64,000 nt of DNA from Dactylis glomerata. Taxonomy: Eukaryota; Streptophyta; Magnoliopsida; Poales; Poaceae. A program made the position numbers and the translations under genes. Position 1 is the stretch's first letter; every line of letters starts with the position of its first letter. The notes under the pieces were generated by a model that saw only the letters and a program-made list of their open reading frames with translations, made no database searches and had not been told where the DNA came from. The stretch covers positions 16,993,952 through 17,057,951 of the forward strand of contig QXEO01000247.1 in assembly GCA_007115705.1 (NCBI GenBank). The letters run 5' to 3'. This document shows positions 1-10,787 of this stretch, piece by piece.

Positions 1-965
1 TCGCCTTAAGCAAAGTGTAATGTAAATAATACAAATGTCCTTGAATACAAGATTGTTGTTTTCTCACTAGTAGCAACATCACATCTACAACCTTAGAAGT
101 TATTGTCACTCTCCCAGATTACTAGAGGCATGAACCCACTATCGAGCATAAATACTCCCTCTTGGAGTTACTAGCATCTACTCGGCCAAGATATCTACTA
201 GCAACGGAAAGCATGCAAGATCATAAACAACATAGATATGATAATTCACAAATCAACTTGACACAATACTCAATATTCATCGGATGCCAACAAACACAAC
301 ATGTAGAATTGCATAATGATGATCTTGATCATGATAGGCAGCTCACAAGATCTAAACATGAAGCACATGGAGGAGAAGACAACCATCTAGCTACTTCTAT
401 GGACCCATAGTCCAATGTAGACTACTCACGCATCATTCTAGAGGCAGGCATGGTGATAAAGAAGGCCTCCGGTGGTGATTCTCCTCTCCGGCAAGGTGCC
501 GGGAAGAGCTTCTAGACCCTCCCAATCTCGGGTCGACGACGACGGTGGCTACAGAACTTTTCGTGGAAAATTGATCGGTCCTTAGGGTTTTCTCATCGAA
601 GAGAATATATAGGTGGAAGGGCGATGTCAGGAGATAGACCAGGTGGCACTGCCAGGGGGCGGCCCGCGCCACACTATGGTGTGGCCGCCCTCTAGCCCTC
701 CTCCGTCTCTGCTTTGGAATCCGTCTCGTGTCAGGAAAAATAGGAACATCGGCTTTTGTTTCGTCCAATTCTGAGAATATTTCCTGTGTAACTTTTTGGA
801 AACACAAAAATAGCAGAAAACATGAACTGGCACTATGGCATCTCGTTAATAGGTTAGTTCTAGAAAATGCATAAAAATGCCATGAAGTGTAATCAAAACA
901 CAAAACAAATGGTGTATAAACAAGCACGAAGCATCAAAAACTATAGATACGTTTGAGACGTATCA
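1..965 (-). mobile_element. Athila-type Ty3/gypsy 3' LTR (left end outside window)
   Basis: Minus-strand LTR whose first base is at 965, where it opens TGATACGTCTCAAACG. A purine-rich tract abuts it at 966. The distal end lies beyond the window. A TATA-like element (gaatatata, near 604-612) sits where the promoter should be. Sequence around 430-640 matches the LTR at 40555-40760 far better than the LTRs at 5796-7097 or 10788-12438, so this LTR belongs to a different subfamily from the other LTR of its own unit. Small ORFs across it are not genes. Confidence 0.85.
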
Positions 966-985
966 AACATCCCCAAGCTTAACTC
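966..985 (-). other. Polypurine tract of the left Athila-type unit
   Basis: On the minus strand the motif AAGCTTGGGGATG directly precedes the LTR start at 965. This is the expected place for the plus-strand primer of reverse transcription. The same motif abuts the LTR at 7098 and is repeated twice inside each unit. Confidence 0.7.
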
Positions 986-3538
986 TCGCTCGTCCTTGAG
1001 TAGGGTGATAAAAAAATAATTTTTTAGGTGACATGGACCAACACAATCTTGCTCAATGATGTAAAGCATTGAGTGCTGAGATCAAAGTACTCTAAACATG
1101 GGCATAAAATAGATAATCTTGATAATAGAACTTAGCAACCGTGTTATAACATAAAAAGTAACATAAACAAAATATCATGAATAATAATTCATTGAAAGTA
1201 ATGTGTTTGTTTGGAGCATATAGAAAAACATAGCAAAGTGGTATCCAGCTTGTCCCTCATGGAGTAGCAAAACATAAATGCATAGGACACCTTCAAGTTT
1301 AAGAGGGTGACTAGATACAAATAATTTGAGAACAAGCAATACCATAATCATGAATCAATCAATAATAAATTTTGGGACTATGCACATTATACTCAGAATG
1401 GCAACTATGCTCTCTTAGACGGTGCATAAAGGTATAAGGTGAAGACTCAACATAAAAGTAAAAGGAAGGCCCTTCGCGGAGGGAAGCAGGGATTTAACAT
1501 GTGCTAGAGTTTTTCATTTGTAAAATAGAGATAAAAAATTATTTTGAGAGGTGGTTGTTCTTTGTCAACGACTGGCAATGGGGTTCTTGCTATCTTCCAT
1601 ACAAAACAAGTTGAGAGCGGTACCGAGTTCTTTGAAAAATTGGCACATAGTGCTCTTTTATAAATCTTGGCACTCCTCCCCACTTTTCTTTTCACAAACC
1701 ATGGCTAACCAATTCCATCGGGTGCCCACCAAGTTTCACATATGATGGAGGAGTGCCTTTTTCTATTTTTTTATTAAGGTTACAATGGTCTGACCAGCTC
1801 CCTTGCAAAATTAGTGACGAGCAGATGAAGCATGCAAATCAAGGGGTACTTAATTCAATATGGAAGATAGCAAACCTGACCACTACGTCCTTATAAGTTG
1901 AAAATAGTGTCACAAAATGAGAAGTATTTTGAAGGGTTTTTTGAAAGGTAGCACATGAAAATTTACTTGGAATGGTTCAGAAATACCATGCATAGGAATT
2001 TATAGTGGAGTCTTTGAAATAACTTGGTTTTTGGTAGTTGGATGCATGAGAAGTATTCTCTCTCAGTACAAGTGAAGGCTAGCAAAAGACTGGGAGCAAC
2101 CAACTAAGAGAGCAATAGCGACCAAATGATCATAGAGGCTTGAGCGACTGGTTTGTAGTCAAAACATGGTGTAAGCATGCGCCAAGTCAACCCAAATAAA
2201 GCATCAAAGGGGGATACCACAATAATATGCTCCCATATAATAAAAACAACGCATGATTCTTTCAAAGGCAGATTAAGCAATCTCAGTCATTTGAGACAAG
2301 TGATGCTACAGGAAAAACCACTAAGCATATAATCAGAATAACATCAAGCATGACATGCAAAAGTCTAAGCCACAGTCTAAACAAGCTCCCATTTGTACCA
2401 CTATAAACATGAAACTTTTTTCTCTTTCCAAACACCAATCAACCTTTTTGAAACAACTCACAAAGATGAAAACCAACAAAGACAAGAGGTCTAAACACAT
2501 CTAGCTACAAAGAACTAACAAGTTCTGAACAAAAATCAAGGCAAAAAACAAAAGCTAAATGCAGTACTAGAAAAAGAGAACACTCGTTTGAACGATAAAA
2601 GTGAAAACTAGAGTGTTCTTGGCAATGAAAAACAGAGTGTGTCTTCTCCAAAAGAAACATGTTGGGTTCCAACCATTTATTGCAGCAAACAAAACACAAG
2701 AAACTGAAAGCGAACATAAAGACGCTCCAAGAAAAACACATAGCATATGAAGCAATAAAAATATAGTGTCTTGAAAGATGACCTGATTTTTTTGTTGATG
2801 AAGAAGGGGTGCCTCGGGCATCCCCAAGCTTTGACGCTTGTACCTCTTGGATATTTCTTGGGGTGACATGGGCATCCCTAAGCTTGAGCTTTTGTCCATA
2901 CTTCATCTCATATCATCATTCTCATTTCCCTACACTTGAAAACTTCCTTCATACAGAACTTCACACAATTCTTATTAGCAACATTAGTGTAAGCAAGATA
3001 GTATATCCACTTTTTGGTTCAGTTTCAACTCAAGCACACCACCCATTAAAACATAAACTAATGTAGCAACTTCTCTCAAAAGTTCCGTGATAAAAAAAAA
3101 CTCAAAAAGAAAGAGATCAAGAGGCAAACACAAATAGTGGTAGAAATCTGTCAAAACAAACAGCAGTTAAAGATCAATTTTTTTGAAAATCTTCTGTTGC
3201 TAAAATCAAAAAGTGTAAAACTAATAAAAGTTTAGTAATAACCTGGGGCATTTGCACAAGAAATCGCAGATCAAAAAGACATTCTGAGAATTTTCACGGA
3301 TTCTTACGGTACAGCACAGAAATCTATTTCAGGACAGCAACTTCCCCAAATCTTACCTTCCACCAATTAGAGGTTCTTCTTGGCACAAAAATGAAATAAA
3401 AATGATAAGGAGATGTCATTAAAGTAGTAATAACTTCCAAGACTCAAAAAAAAGAAAAAATACTGAAAAGAAAACATTGTGTTATCTCCCAAGAGTGCTT
3501 TTCTTTAACGCCTTTGAGCTAGGCGCAAAAAGTAGAAA
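986..3538 (-). other. 3' noncoding region of the left Athila-type unit
   Basis: About 2.5 kb between the protease ORF and the polypurine tract without a recognisable domain. RT, RNase H and integrase are absent, so the unit is non-autonomous. It aligns with 7116-10007 except for a block at about 1487-2015, which is unrelated to 7626-8444 in the other unit. Two further copies of the polypurine-like motif lie at 2818-2831 and 2872-2885, 54 bp apart. ORFs here are not conserved between the two units. Confidence 0.7.
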
Positions 3539-4207
3539 TCAAGTATTTTCAAGTGAAGAAGCATCAAGTTCATAATTTGCTCGAATAATAGAATAAAAAA
3601 GTAGCTTATTTCTCTTTCTAGGAAAATGTTCCTTACCTTTCTTGAGTAGGAATTGATATTTAATGGTGCCTTCTTTCATATCAATAATAGCACCAATAGT
3701 TCTAAGAAAAGGTCTTCCCAAAATAATAGGACAAGAAGCATTGCATACAATATCCAAAACAAGGAAATCAATGGGGACAAGGTTATTGTTAACCATAATA
3801 AGAACATCATTAATCCGTCCAAAAGGCTTCTTCTCAGCAACATCAGCAAGAGGAACATCAAAATAACAATTTTCTAACGGTGGTAAACCAAGCATATCAT
3901 AGTTTTTTTTAGGCATAATAGAAATACTTGCACCAAGATCACATAAAGCATTACAATCAAAATCATTCATATTCATCTCAATGATTGGCTCCCAACCATC
4001 TTCTAACTTTTTAGGAATAGAAACTTTTTGTTTCAACTTATCCTCTCTAATTTGCATGAGAGCATTAGTAATATGTTTTGTAAAAGACAGATTCATAGAA
4101 CTAGCATTAGGACTCATAGCAAGCTTTTGCAAGAACAAAATTACTTCATAGATATTGCAACCATCAACATCAAAATCATTAAAAGTAGTAGAATTATTGT
4201 CTCCCAT
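3539..4207 (-). pseudogene. Athila-type retroelement protease (gag-pro C-terminal part)
   Basis: A 222-aa frame with a retropepsin-like core. CDLGASISIMP carries the catalytic Asp in the DLGA form common in Athila and Tat elements, and GRPFL plus a following hydrophobic stretch matches the second half of the fold. The family enzyme cleaves Gag and Pol in the virus-like particle. The frame continues upstream into the gag C-terminal part at 4211-4813 but is cut off by one TGA at about 4211-4213. No RT follows the protease. The last residues (ELDASSLENT) closely match the end of the unrelated ORF at 10008-10604, showing that only the tail is shared between the two units. Confidence 0.8.
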
Positions 4208-4210
4208 ACT

Positions 4211-5633
4211 TCAAAAAATTTCAGCACTCTGATTAGAAAAAGTTTCAACCGTTTTAGGCAATTTCACACAAGGAGTAGGAATTTTTTCTATACCACTCAC
4301 TCTAACATTAAAAGAAGGAGGTGTGCTAGCATTTGAAACAACATCACTAGTGGTGGTAATAATACAAACCTTCATATATCTAGCCATCTCATCTTCTCTT
4401 TTCCACCTAGCATGCAATTCTGCTAAAATCCTAACATTATCATCAATTCTAACCTGAATAGCATTCAAAGTCTTGCTTTCTTTTACATCATGAGGCAAAA
4501 CCTTTAATTTCAGAAGTTCAACATCAAGAGCAAGGCTATCAACTTTAGAAACAAGAGCATCAATTTTATCAAACTTTTCCTCAACAGACTTATTAAAAGC
4601 AGTTTGTTTACTAATGAAGTCCTTAAGCATGACTTCAAGATCAGAGGGAGCGCTCCTATTATTTTTGTAGGAATTACCATAAGAATTACCATAACCATTA
4701 CCATTAGTAGAAGGATACGACCTATAATTGTTGCTACCAACATTGTTCCTATAAGCACTATTGCTGAAATTATTATTTCTAATGAAATTCATCATCATGC
4801 TCTGCTTGAGCAACCAAAGAGGCTAAAGGAACATTATTAGGATCAATATGAGCTTTACCATTAACAAGCATAGACATAATGGTATCAATCTTATCACTCA
4901 AGGAAGAGGTTTCTTCAACAGAATTTACCTTCTTACCTTGTGGAGCTCTCTCGGTGTGCCATTCACAATAATTTACCATCATATTATCAAGAAGCTTTGT
5001 TGTGGCACCCAAGGTAAGGGACATAACTCCAGCAGCTGAATCCAAGAGGTTTCTTGAAGAAAAATTTAGTCTTGCATAAAAAGTTTGCAGAATCATCCAA
5101 GTAGTCAGTCCATGAGTGGGACAATTCTTTATCAAAGATTTCATTCTTTCCCAAGCTTGAGCAACATGTTTATTATCAAACTGTTTAAACTTCATAATGT
5201 CACTTCTCAAAGATATAATCTTAGCAGGAGGATAATATTTTCCAATAAAAGCATCTTTGCACTTAACCCAAGAATCAATACTATTTCTAGGCAAAGAAAG
5301 CAACCAATCCTTAGCTTTTCCTCTCAAAGAGAAAGGAAACAATTTAAGCTTAATAATATCTCCATCTACATCCTTATACTTTTGCATCTCACGTAACTCA
5401 ACAAAATTGTTGAGGTGAGTGGCAGCATCATTAGTACTAACACCAAAAAATTGCTCTTTCATAACAAGATTTGACAAAGTAGGATTAATCTCAGAAAAAG
5501 TTGCATCAGGAGCAGGTGGCGCAATAGGAGTGCAGATGAAATCATTGTTGTTGGTGCTAGTAAAGTCACACAACTTAGTGTTCTCCGGATTACTCATTCT
5601 AGTGGGATAAAAGCAGACAAGAAAAAATAACAA
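4211..5633 (-). pseudogene. Athila-type gag, frameshifted
   Basis: Capsid protein of the left unit in two overlapping frames. 5633-4779 carries the N-terminal part, with a probable start at the internal methionine MSNPENTK near 5594. 4813-4211 carries the C-terminal part. The region from FFGVSTNDAATHLNNFVEL through GKAKDWLLSLP and FDNKHVAQAWERMKSLI is the retrotransposon gag domain used to assemble particles. An Asn/Tyr/Gly-rich stretch (repeated NSY and GNGYGN) follows. No zinc knuckle is visible. The frame change at about 4779-4813 and the TGA just before the protease are the two breaks. Gag starts soon after the primer-binding site, as expected. Confidence 0.85.
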
Positions 5634-5767
5634 CTATTAAAGGAACTAAATTTTTTTGTATTTTTGATAAAAAGATGCAAACAAAAATAAAGTAAAGAAA
5701 GAAAGCAAAACAATAACAAAGTAAAAAGATTGGAAGTGAGAGACTCCCCTTGCAGAAATCCTCTTTC

Positions 5768-5785
5768 TCCCCAGCAACGGCGCCA
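5768..5785 (-). other. Primer-binding site, tRNA-Asp type
   Basis: Minus strand TGGCGCCGTTGCTGGGGA is complementary, with one mismatch, to the 3' end of plant tRNA-Asp (CCCCGGCAACGGCGCCA). It lies about 10 bases from the end of the adjacent LTR and fixes the orientation of the unit. Athila-lineage elements commonly use this primer. Confidence 0.85.
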
Positions 5786-5795
5786 GAAAACTTGT

Positions 5796-7097
5796 TGATG
5801 CGGCAGTTGATGTGGCACAGTGTATATATATAAATCACCGTCCAGTTGGGAACCCCAAGAGGAAGGTACGATGAGTACAGCAGCAAGATTTTCCCTTAGT
5901 AAGAAACCAAGGTATGTTGATCTAAACAGGAAGAAGCCAAACTAGTGAAGGTGATGCTTGCTAGCTTTGCGACAGCTCCAGACAATTTATAAGGCGCTAT
6001 GACATAGACCGCCATCCAACTGCATCTATGACTAATAATCCACTCACGGGGAATCAATCTGAGAACCCCTTGAGTATTAAGTTGCGAACAATAGATAACT
6101 GCATTAAGCAAAGTGTGTAATGTAAACAAAGCATATGCTCTTGGACATAAGAATGTTGTTTTCTCCCTAGTGGCAACAACACATCTATAACCTTAGAGGT
6201 TTCGGTCACTCCCCCAGATTCAATAGAGGCATGAACCCAACTATCGAGCATAAATACCCCCTCTTGGAGTCACTAGTATCTACTTGGCCAAGATAGCTAC
6301 TAACAACGGAGAGCATGCAAGATCATAAACAACATAGAGATAACATAAGATAAATTTTAGAACAACAACTTAATCATAACACCAATATTCATCGGATCCC
6401 AACAAACACAACATGTAGAATTACATAATGGTAATCTCGATCATGTAAGGCAGCTCATGAGATCTAAACATGAAGCACATGGTGGAGAGAACAACCATCT
6501 AGCTACTGCTACGGACCCATAGTCCAAGGTAGACTACTCACTCATCACTTCAGAGGCAAGCATGGCGATGAAGAAGACCTTCGGTGGTGATTCCCCTCTC
6601 CGATAGGGTGCTAGGAAGAGCTTCTGGACCCTCCCAATCTCGGGTCGACGATGGCAGTGGATCGCGGTATCTTTCTGGAATTCTGATCGGGTATTTAGGT
6701 TTTTCCCGTTGAGGGGTCTTTATAGGCGAAGGGGCATCATCAGAAGTGGACCAGGGCGGCCACACATGTAGGGGGCGTGGCCAGGGCTTGGGCCACGCCA
6801 CCCTATTGTGTGGGCAGGCCCTGGCCCCCATACGACTCCTCTTCGGTTCTCTAGAAGCTTTGGTAAATTTCTAGATGTTCGGCTTTTGTTTCATCCAATT
6901 CTGAGAATATTTCCTGTGTAACTTTTCTGAAACACAAAAATAGCAGAAAATAGGGAACTGACACTGTGGCAACTTGTTAGTAGGTTAGTTCCAGAAAATG
7001 CATAAAAGTGCCACAAAGTTTAACGAAACACTATGCAAATGGTGTAAAAAAACAAGCATGGAGCATCAAAAATTATAGATACGTTTTGGACGTATCA
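5796..7097 (-). mobile_element. Shared middle LTR of the tandem Athila-type array
   Basis: This one LTR is the 5' LTR of the left unit (primer site at 5768-5785) and the 3' LTR of the right unit (polypurine tract at 7098). It opens TGATACGTCC on the minus strand at 7097. It lacks about 360 bp found in the LTR at 10788-12438: the sequence jumps from TTTATAAGGC at about 5995 to the equivalent of 11346. Its left edge carries a short imperfect duplication (ttgatgcggcag before ttgatgtggcac), so the edge could be 5796 or 5808. It is close to 10788-12438 but distant from the LTR at 1-965. Confidence 0.8.
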
Positions 7098-7115
7098 AGC
7101 ATCCCCAAGCTTAAC
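7098..7115 (-). other. Polypurine tract of the right Athila-type unit
   Basis: Minus strand AAGCTTGGGGATGC directly abuts the LTR start at 7097. Further copies lie at 9300-9313 and 9353-9366. Confidence 0.7.
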
Positions 7116-10007
7116 TCCTGCTCATCCTCGAGTAGGTAAGTGATAACAAAAGAAATAATTTTTGAGGTGACATATACCTACACAATCTTGATCATCAATG
7201 TAAGCATTGAGTGCTGGGATCAAAAGAACTTAAAACATGGGCATGAAAGACATAATCTTGATAGAAGAAACTTAGCAACCATGTTATAACATGAAAAAGA
7301 CACAAATGAAAGATCATGAAAATGAAACAATGAAAGTCAAATGTGTGTTCAAATCATAAGGAAAAACATAGCAAATGGTTTTCAGCTTGTCCCTCATGGA
7401 ATAGCAAAATATAAATGCATAGGACACCATCAAGTTTAAGAGGGCGACTAGATACAAATAATTTAAGAACAAGTGAAACCATGATCATGAATCAATCAAT
7501 GAAAACTTTGGGACAATGCACATTATACTCAGAATGAAAACTATGCTCTCTTAGACGATGCATAAAGATAGAAGATGGAGACTCAACATAAAAGTAAAAG
7601 AAAGGCTCTTCGCAGAGGGAAGCAGTGGTTGCAAGTTTTATAAACCTTCAAAAATTATGGTACTTACTAGCTTTGAGCTCTCATTGCCCCCATCATAAGC
7701 ATCTTGAATAGTTAAAGTTAATGCGAGTACAATTATGAAGCATATGCTTGACAAATCATAAGTTGAAAACCTCGTGTCTCGTGAAGTACGAATACCCAAA
7801 CCTCATGCTACTTTGCTTATGTCCCAAGCAAGTTCTTGTCATTGTAAGTATACACGTATCATCGAGAACTGCCAACGGGGTACCTTCGTGCCCGATGACA
7901 TGGAACAAACTCACATCAAAATGACAGGACAAGCAGACAATGAACACCTTGGCATCTCTTTTATTTACCATTTGTATAGCTTTTTATTTTGAGATGCGTC
8001 GTCGAATGTCCACTATGGGCATGCTGCAAATTTCCACCATGAATTATGCATGGCTTAGATTGGCGGCCCAGGCATTTCTCTAACACATATACAAACTCCA
8101 TGAACTCCACAAGATTCCAATTTATTTCACACCGCGAGTATCCATAAACAAAAGATCACGATATCAACTCAAATAAGATGAAGTGCGATGTCGAAAGCTT
8201 GCCCCATGACAGTATGGCTGGGCTAATTTCCAACTTACAACTTGCAAGCATAACAACTCAACATAAGAGAGCCACAATGTCAAATTTTTAAGAATGAGAA
8301 AAGTAAAGTGTGCCATCAGGTTTGTGAGAGCTTTATTGACCAATTTTCGCATAACACTGATAAGAGTTTAATTCAAAGGATAGATAAAAGCAAGTCAAAT
8401 GTACTTTGGAATAGCAAATTGCTAATAGATATGTATGGTGGACACATTGGAATAACTTGGTTTTTAGGAGTTGGATGCACGAGTAGAGCTCATACTCAGT
8501 ACAAAATGAGGGCTAGCAAAAGACTGGGAGCGACCAACTAAGAGAGCAATAACGGCCATAATCATGCAAAGCGACAAAGCAACATTAAAAGAAGCATAAG
8601 ATGGCATCAAAAGTCAAAAACTAAATGATCATAGAGGCTATGGCGACTTTGTTTGAGTCTAACATGTGTGAGCATGCGCCAAGTCAACCCAAATAAAGCA
8701 TCAAGGATAAAACCAAAATAATGCTTCCAAATAATATAAACAACGCATGATTTTTTTCAAAGGCTCATTAAGCAATCTCAGTCATTTGAGATAAGTCATG
8801 CTACAACCAAACTACTAAGCATACTATCAAAAAGACATCAAGTACAACATGAAAAATTCTAAACAAGCTCCTTTTTGTACCACTTTTTTGCATGAAACTT
8901 TTTCTCTTTTCCAACACCATTCGAACTTTTTTAACTCAACTCTTTTGATGAAAACCAACATGGACCAGAGGCAAAAATACACCTTGATAAAAAGATATAA
9001 CAAGATCTAAACAAAAATCAAGGCGAAAACTAAAAACTAAACGCAGTAGCAGAAAAAGAGAACACTCATTGAACGATAAGAGTGAAAAACGGAGTGTTCT
9101 TGACAAATGAAAAGCAAGGCAACTTCTCCAAAAAAAATTGTTGGGGTCCAACCATTTATTGCAGCAAACAAAACAAAACTAAACTGAAAACTAAAACAAC
9201 TGATGCTCCAAGAAAAATGCATAGTGTATGAAGCAATAAAAATATAGTGTCTTGAAAGGTGACCTGATTTTTACCGATGAAGAAGGGGTGCCTCAGGGGC
9301 ATCCCCAAGCTTTGAAGCTTGTACTTCTTGGATATTTCTTGGGGTGACATGGGCATCCCCAAGCTTGAGCTTTTGTCCATTCTTCAACTCATCTCATCAT
9401 TCTCCAATCCCTACACTTGAAAACTTCCTTCATACAAAACTCAACACAATTCTATTAGCAACATTAGTGTAAGCATAACAATGAATCAACCCTTTTTGCT
9501 TCAGGTTTCAACTCAAAACCACCACATATAAAGCATATACTACTATAGAAACTTCCCCAAAAGTTCTGTGATTAAAAGAACTAAAAAAGAAAGCGTTCGA
9601 GAGGCAAACACAAATAGTGGCAGAAATCTATCAAAACAGAACAGCTGACAAAGGTCAATTTTTAAAGGGGTTTTCTGTTGCTCAAATCAAAAAGTGTTCA
9701 AATAACGAAAGTTTGGATATAACGTGATAAATAAGCACAAGAAATCGCAGGTCTAAAAGATATTCAGAGAATTTTTATAGTACAGTACGAAAATCTGTTT
9801 CAGGACAGCAACATCCCCAAGTCTTACCTCACTCGAATTAGAGGCTTCTCTTGGCACAACAACGAAATAAAAATTATAAGGAGAGGTCAAAGTAGTAATA
9901 ACTTCCAAGACTCAAATAAAATAAAAAATAACTGAAAATAAAACATTGGGTTATCTCCCAAGAGTGCTTTTCTTTAACGCCTTTGAGCTAGGCGTAGAAA
10001 GTGGAAA
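7116..10007 (-). other. 3' noncoding region of the right Athila-type unit
   Basis: Aligns with 986-3538 at most positions, including the doubled polypurine-like motif and the TTATCTCCCAAGAGTGC block just 3' of the ORF. The stretch 7626-8444 has no counterpart in the left unit. No conserved reading frame is present. Confidence 0.65.
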
Positions 10008-10604
10008 TCAAGTAACATCAAGTGATGAAGCATCAAGCTCAATAGAAGAAGTCTTTTCAACAATAAATTGAATTGTGTCCAGATGAGTTTTTGAATATCC
10101 TTTATAATCACGCTTTGGTATACTACTCTCATCAAAGAAATTTTTAGGACAAATCCATTCGAAATTCTTTTCCAAGGCTTCATGCATTCCTAAAAGTTTG
10201 CAAGGTATTGATACTTTGAAATCTTCTTTGGTTGTACCAACAACCTCTATATGCGAGCCAAGCTTAATAAAATGTTCGAAAACTTTCCTAGCTTCAATAA
10301 CAACATCTCTAAATTCTCTATGCAAAGTTTCCAAGATAAAAGCTTTCTTTTTGGAGTCTTCAATATCATGAAGCTTAATAAACATGTATTGCATAAAAGG
10401 ATTAAGGCTAGCAAACCTAGCTTCCAACATGTGAACTAAATAAGCAGAAGCAACTTCATAACTAGGAGCAAGCTCAGCCAAAGACTTTTCCTCAACATCT
10501 TTATGCATACTAATATGATTAAAGAACTCCTCGATATTAGTTTTCCCAATAATAGAACCACTACCTACTGAGAGGTCCTCCAAAACATACTTAGGGAACA
10601 ACAT
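10008..10604 (-). CDS. Unknown 198-aa ORF replacing gag-protease in a non-autonomous Athila-type unit
   Basis: An intact 198-codon frame beginning about 180 bases after the LTR, where gag begins in the left unit. The protein is acidic to neutral and looks helical (MLEARFASLNPFMQYMF, ALEKNFEWICPKNFF). I see no zinc finger, protease or nucleic-acid-binding motif and do not recognise it. Its last ten residues (ELDASSLDVT) are homologous to the end of the left unit's protease frame, and the 5' leader from LTR to ATG is also homologous, so only the coding core differs. The frame is uninterrupted although neighbouring element genes are broken, which suggests recent function or a young copy. It could be a captured host gene or a family-specific accessory protein. 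Confidence 0.6.
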   Translation of the reverse strand: MLFPKYVLEDLSVGSGSIIGKTNIEEFFNHISMHKDVEEKSLAELAPSYEVASAYLVHMLEARFASLNPFMQYMFIKLHDIEDSKKKAFILETLHREFRDVVIEARKVFEHFIKLGSHIEVVGTTKEDFKVSIPCKLLGMHEALEKNFEWICPKNFFDESSIPKRDYKGYSKTHLDTIQFIVEKTSSIELDASSLDVT

Positions 10605-10759
10605 AATGAACTAAAAGTAATAAAGTAACGACTGTAAAGGAAACTAATTTTTGTGTGTTTTTGATAAAAACGATGCAAGTAAAAATAAAGTAAAGCTAAA
10701 CTTCAAACAAAGTAAAGGATGTGCATGCGAAACTCCACTTGCAGAAGTCTTCTTTTTCC

Positions 10760-10777
10760 TCCCCGGCAACGGTGCCA
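10760..10777 (-). other. Primer-binding site, tRNA-Asp type (one mismatch)
   Basis: Minus strand TGGCACCGTTGCCGGGGA matches the tRNA-Asp 3' end except for one base. It lies ten bases from the LTR boundary at 10788. Confidence 0.85.
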
Positions 10778-10787
10778 GAAAAGAGCT

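Noticed and set aside
433..927. 164-aa minus-strand ORF in the first LTR (and relatives at 11881-12315 and 40772-41065)
   Set aside because: These are LTR frames without conservation of length or phase among LTR copies.
2505..2906. Hydrophobic minus-strand ORF (133 aa) that could suggest an env-like protein
   Set aside because: The corresponding sequence in the right unit is broken into short unrelated frames and overlaps the polypurine-like repeats. No signal peptide or envelope features are consistent between copies.
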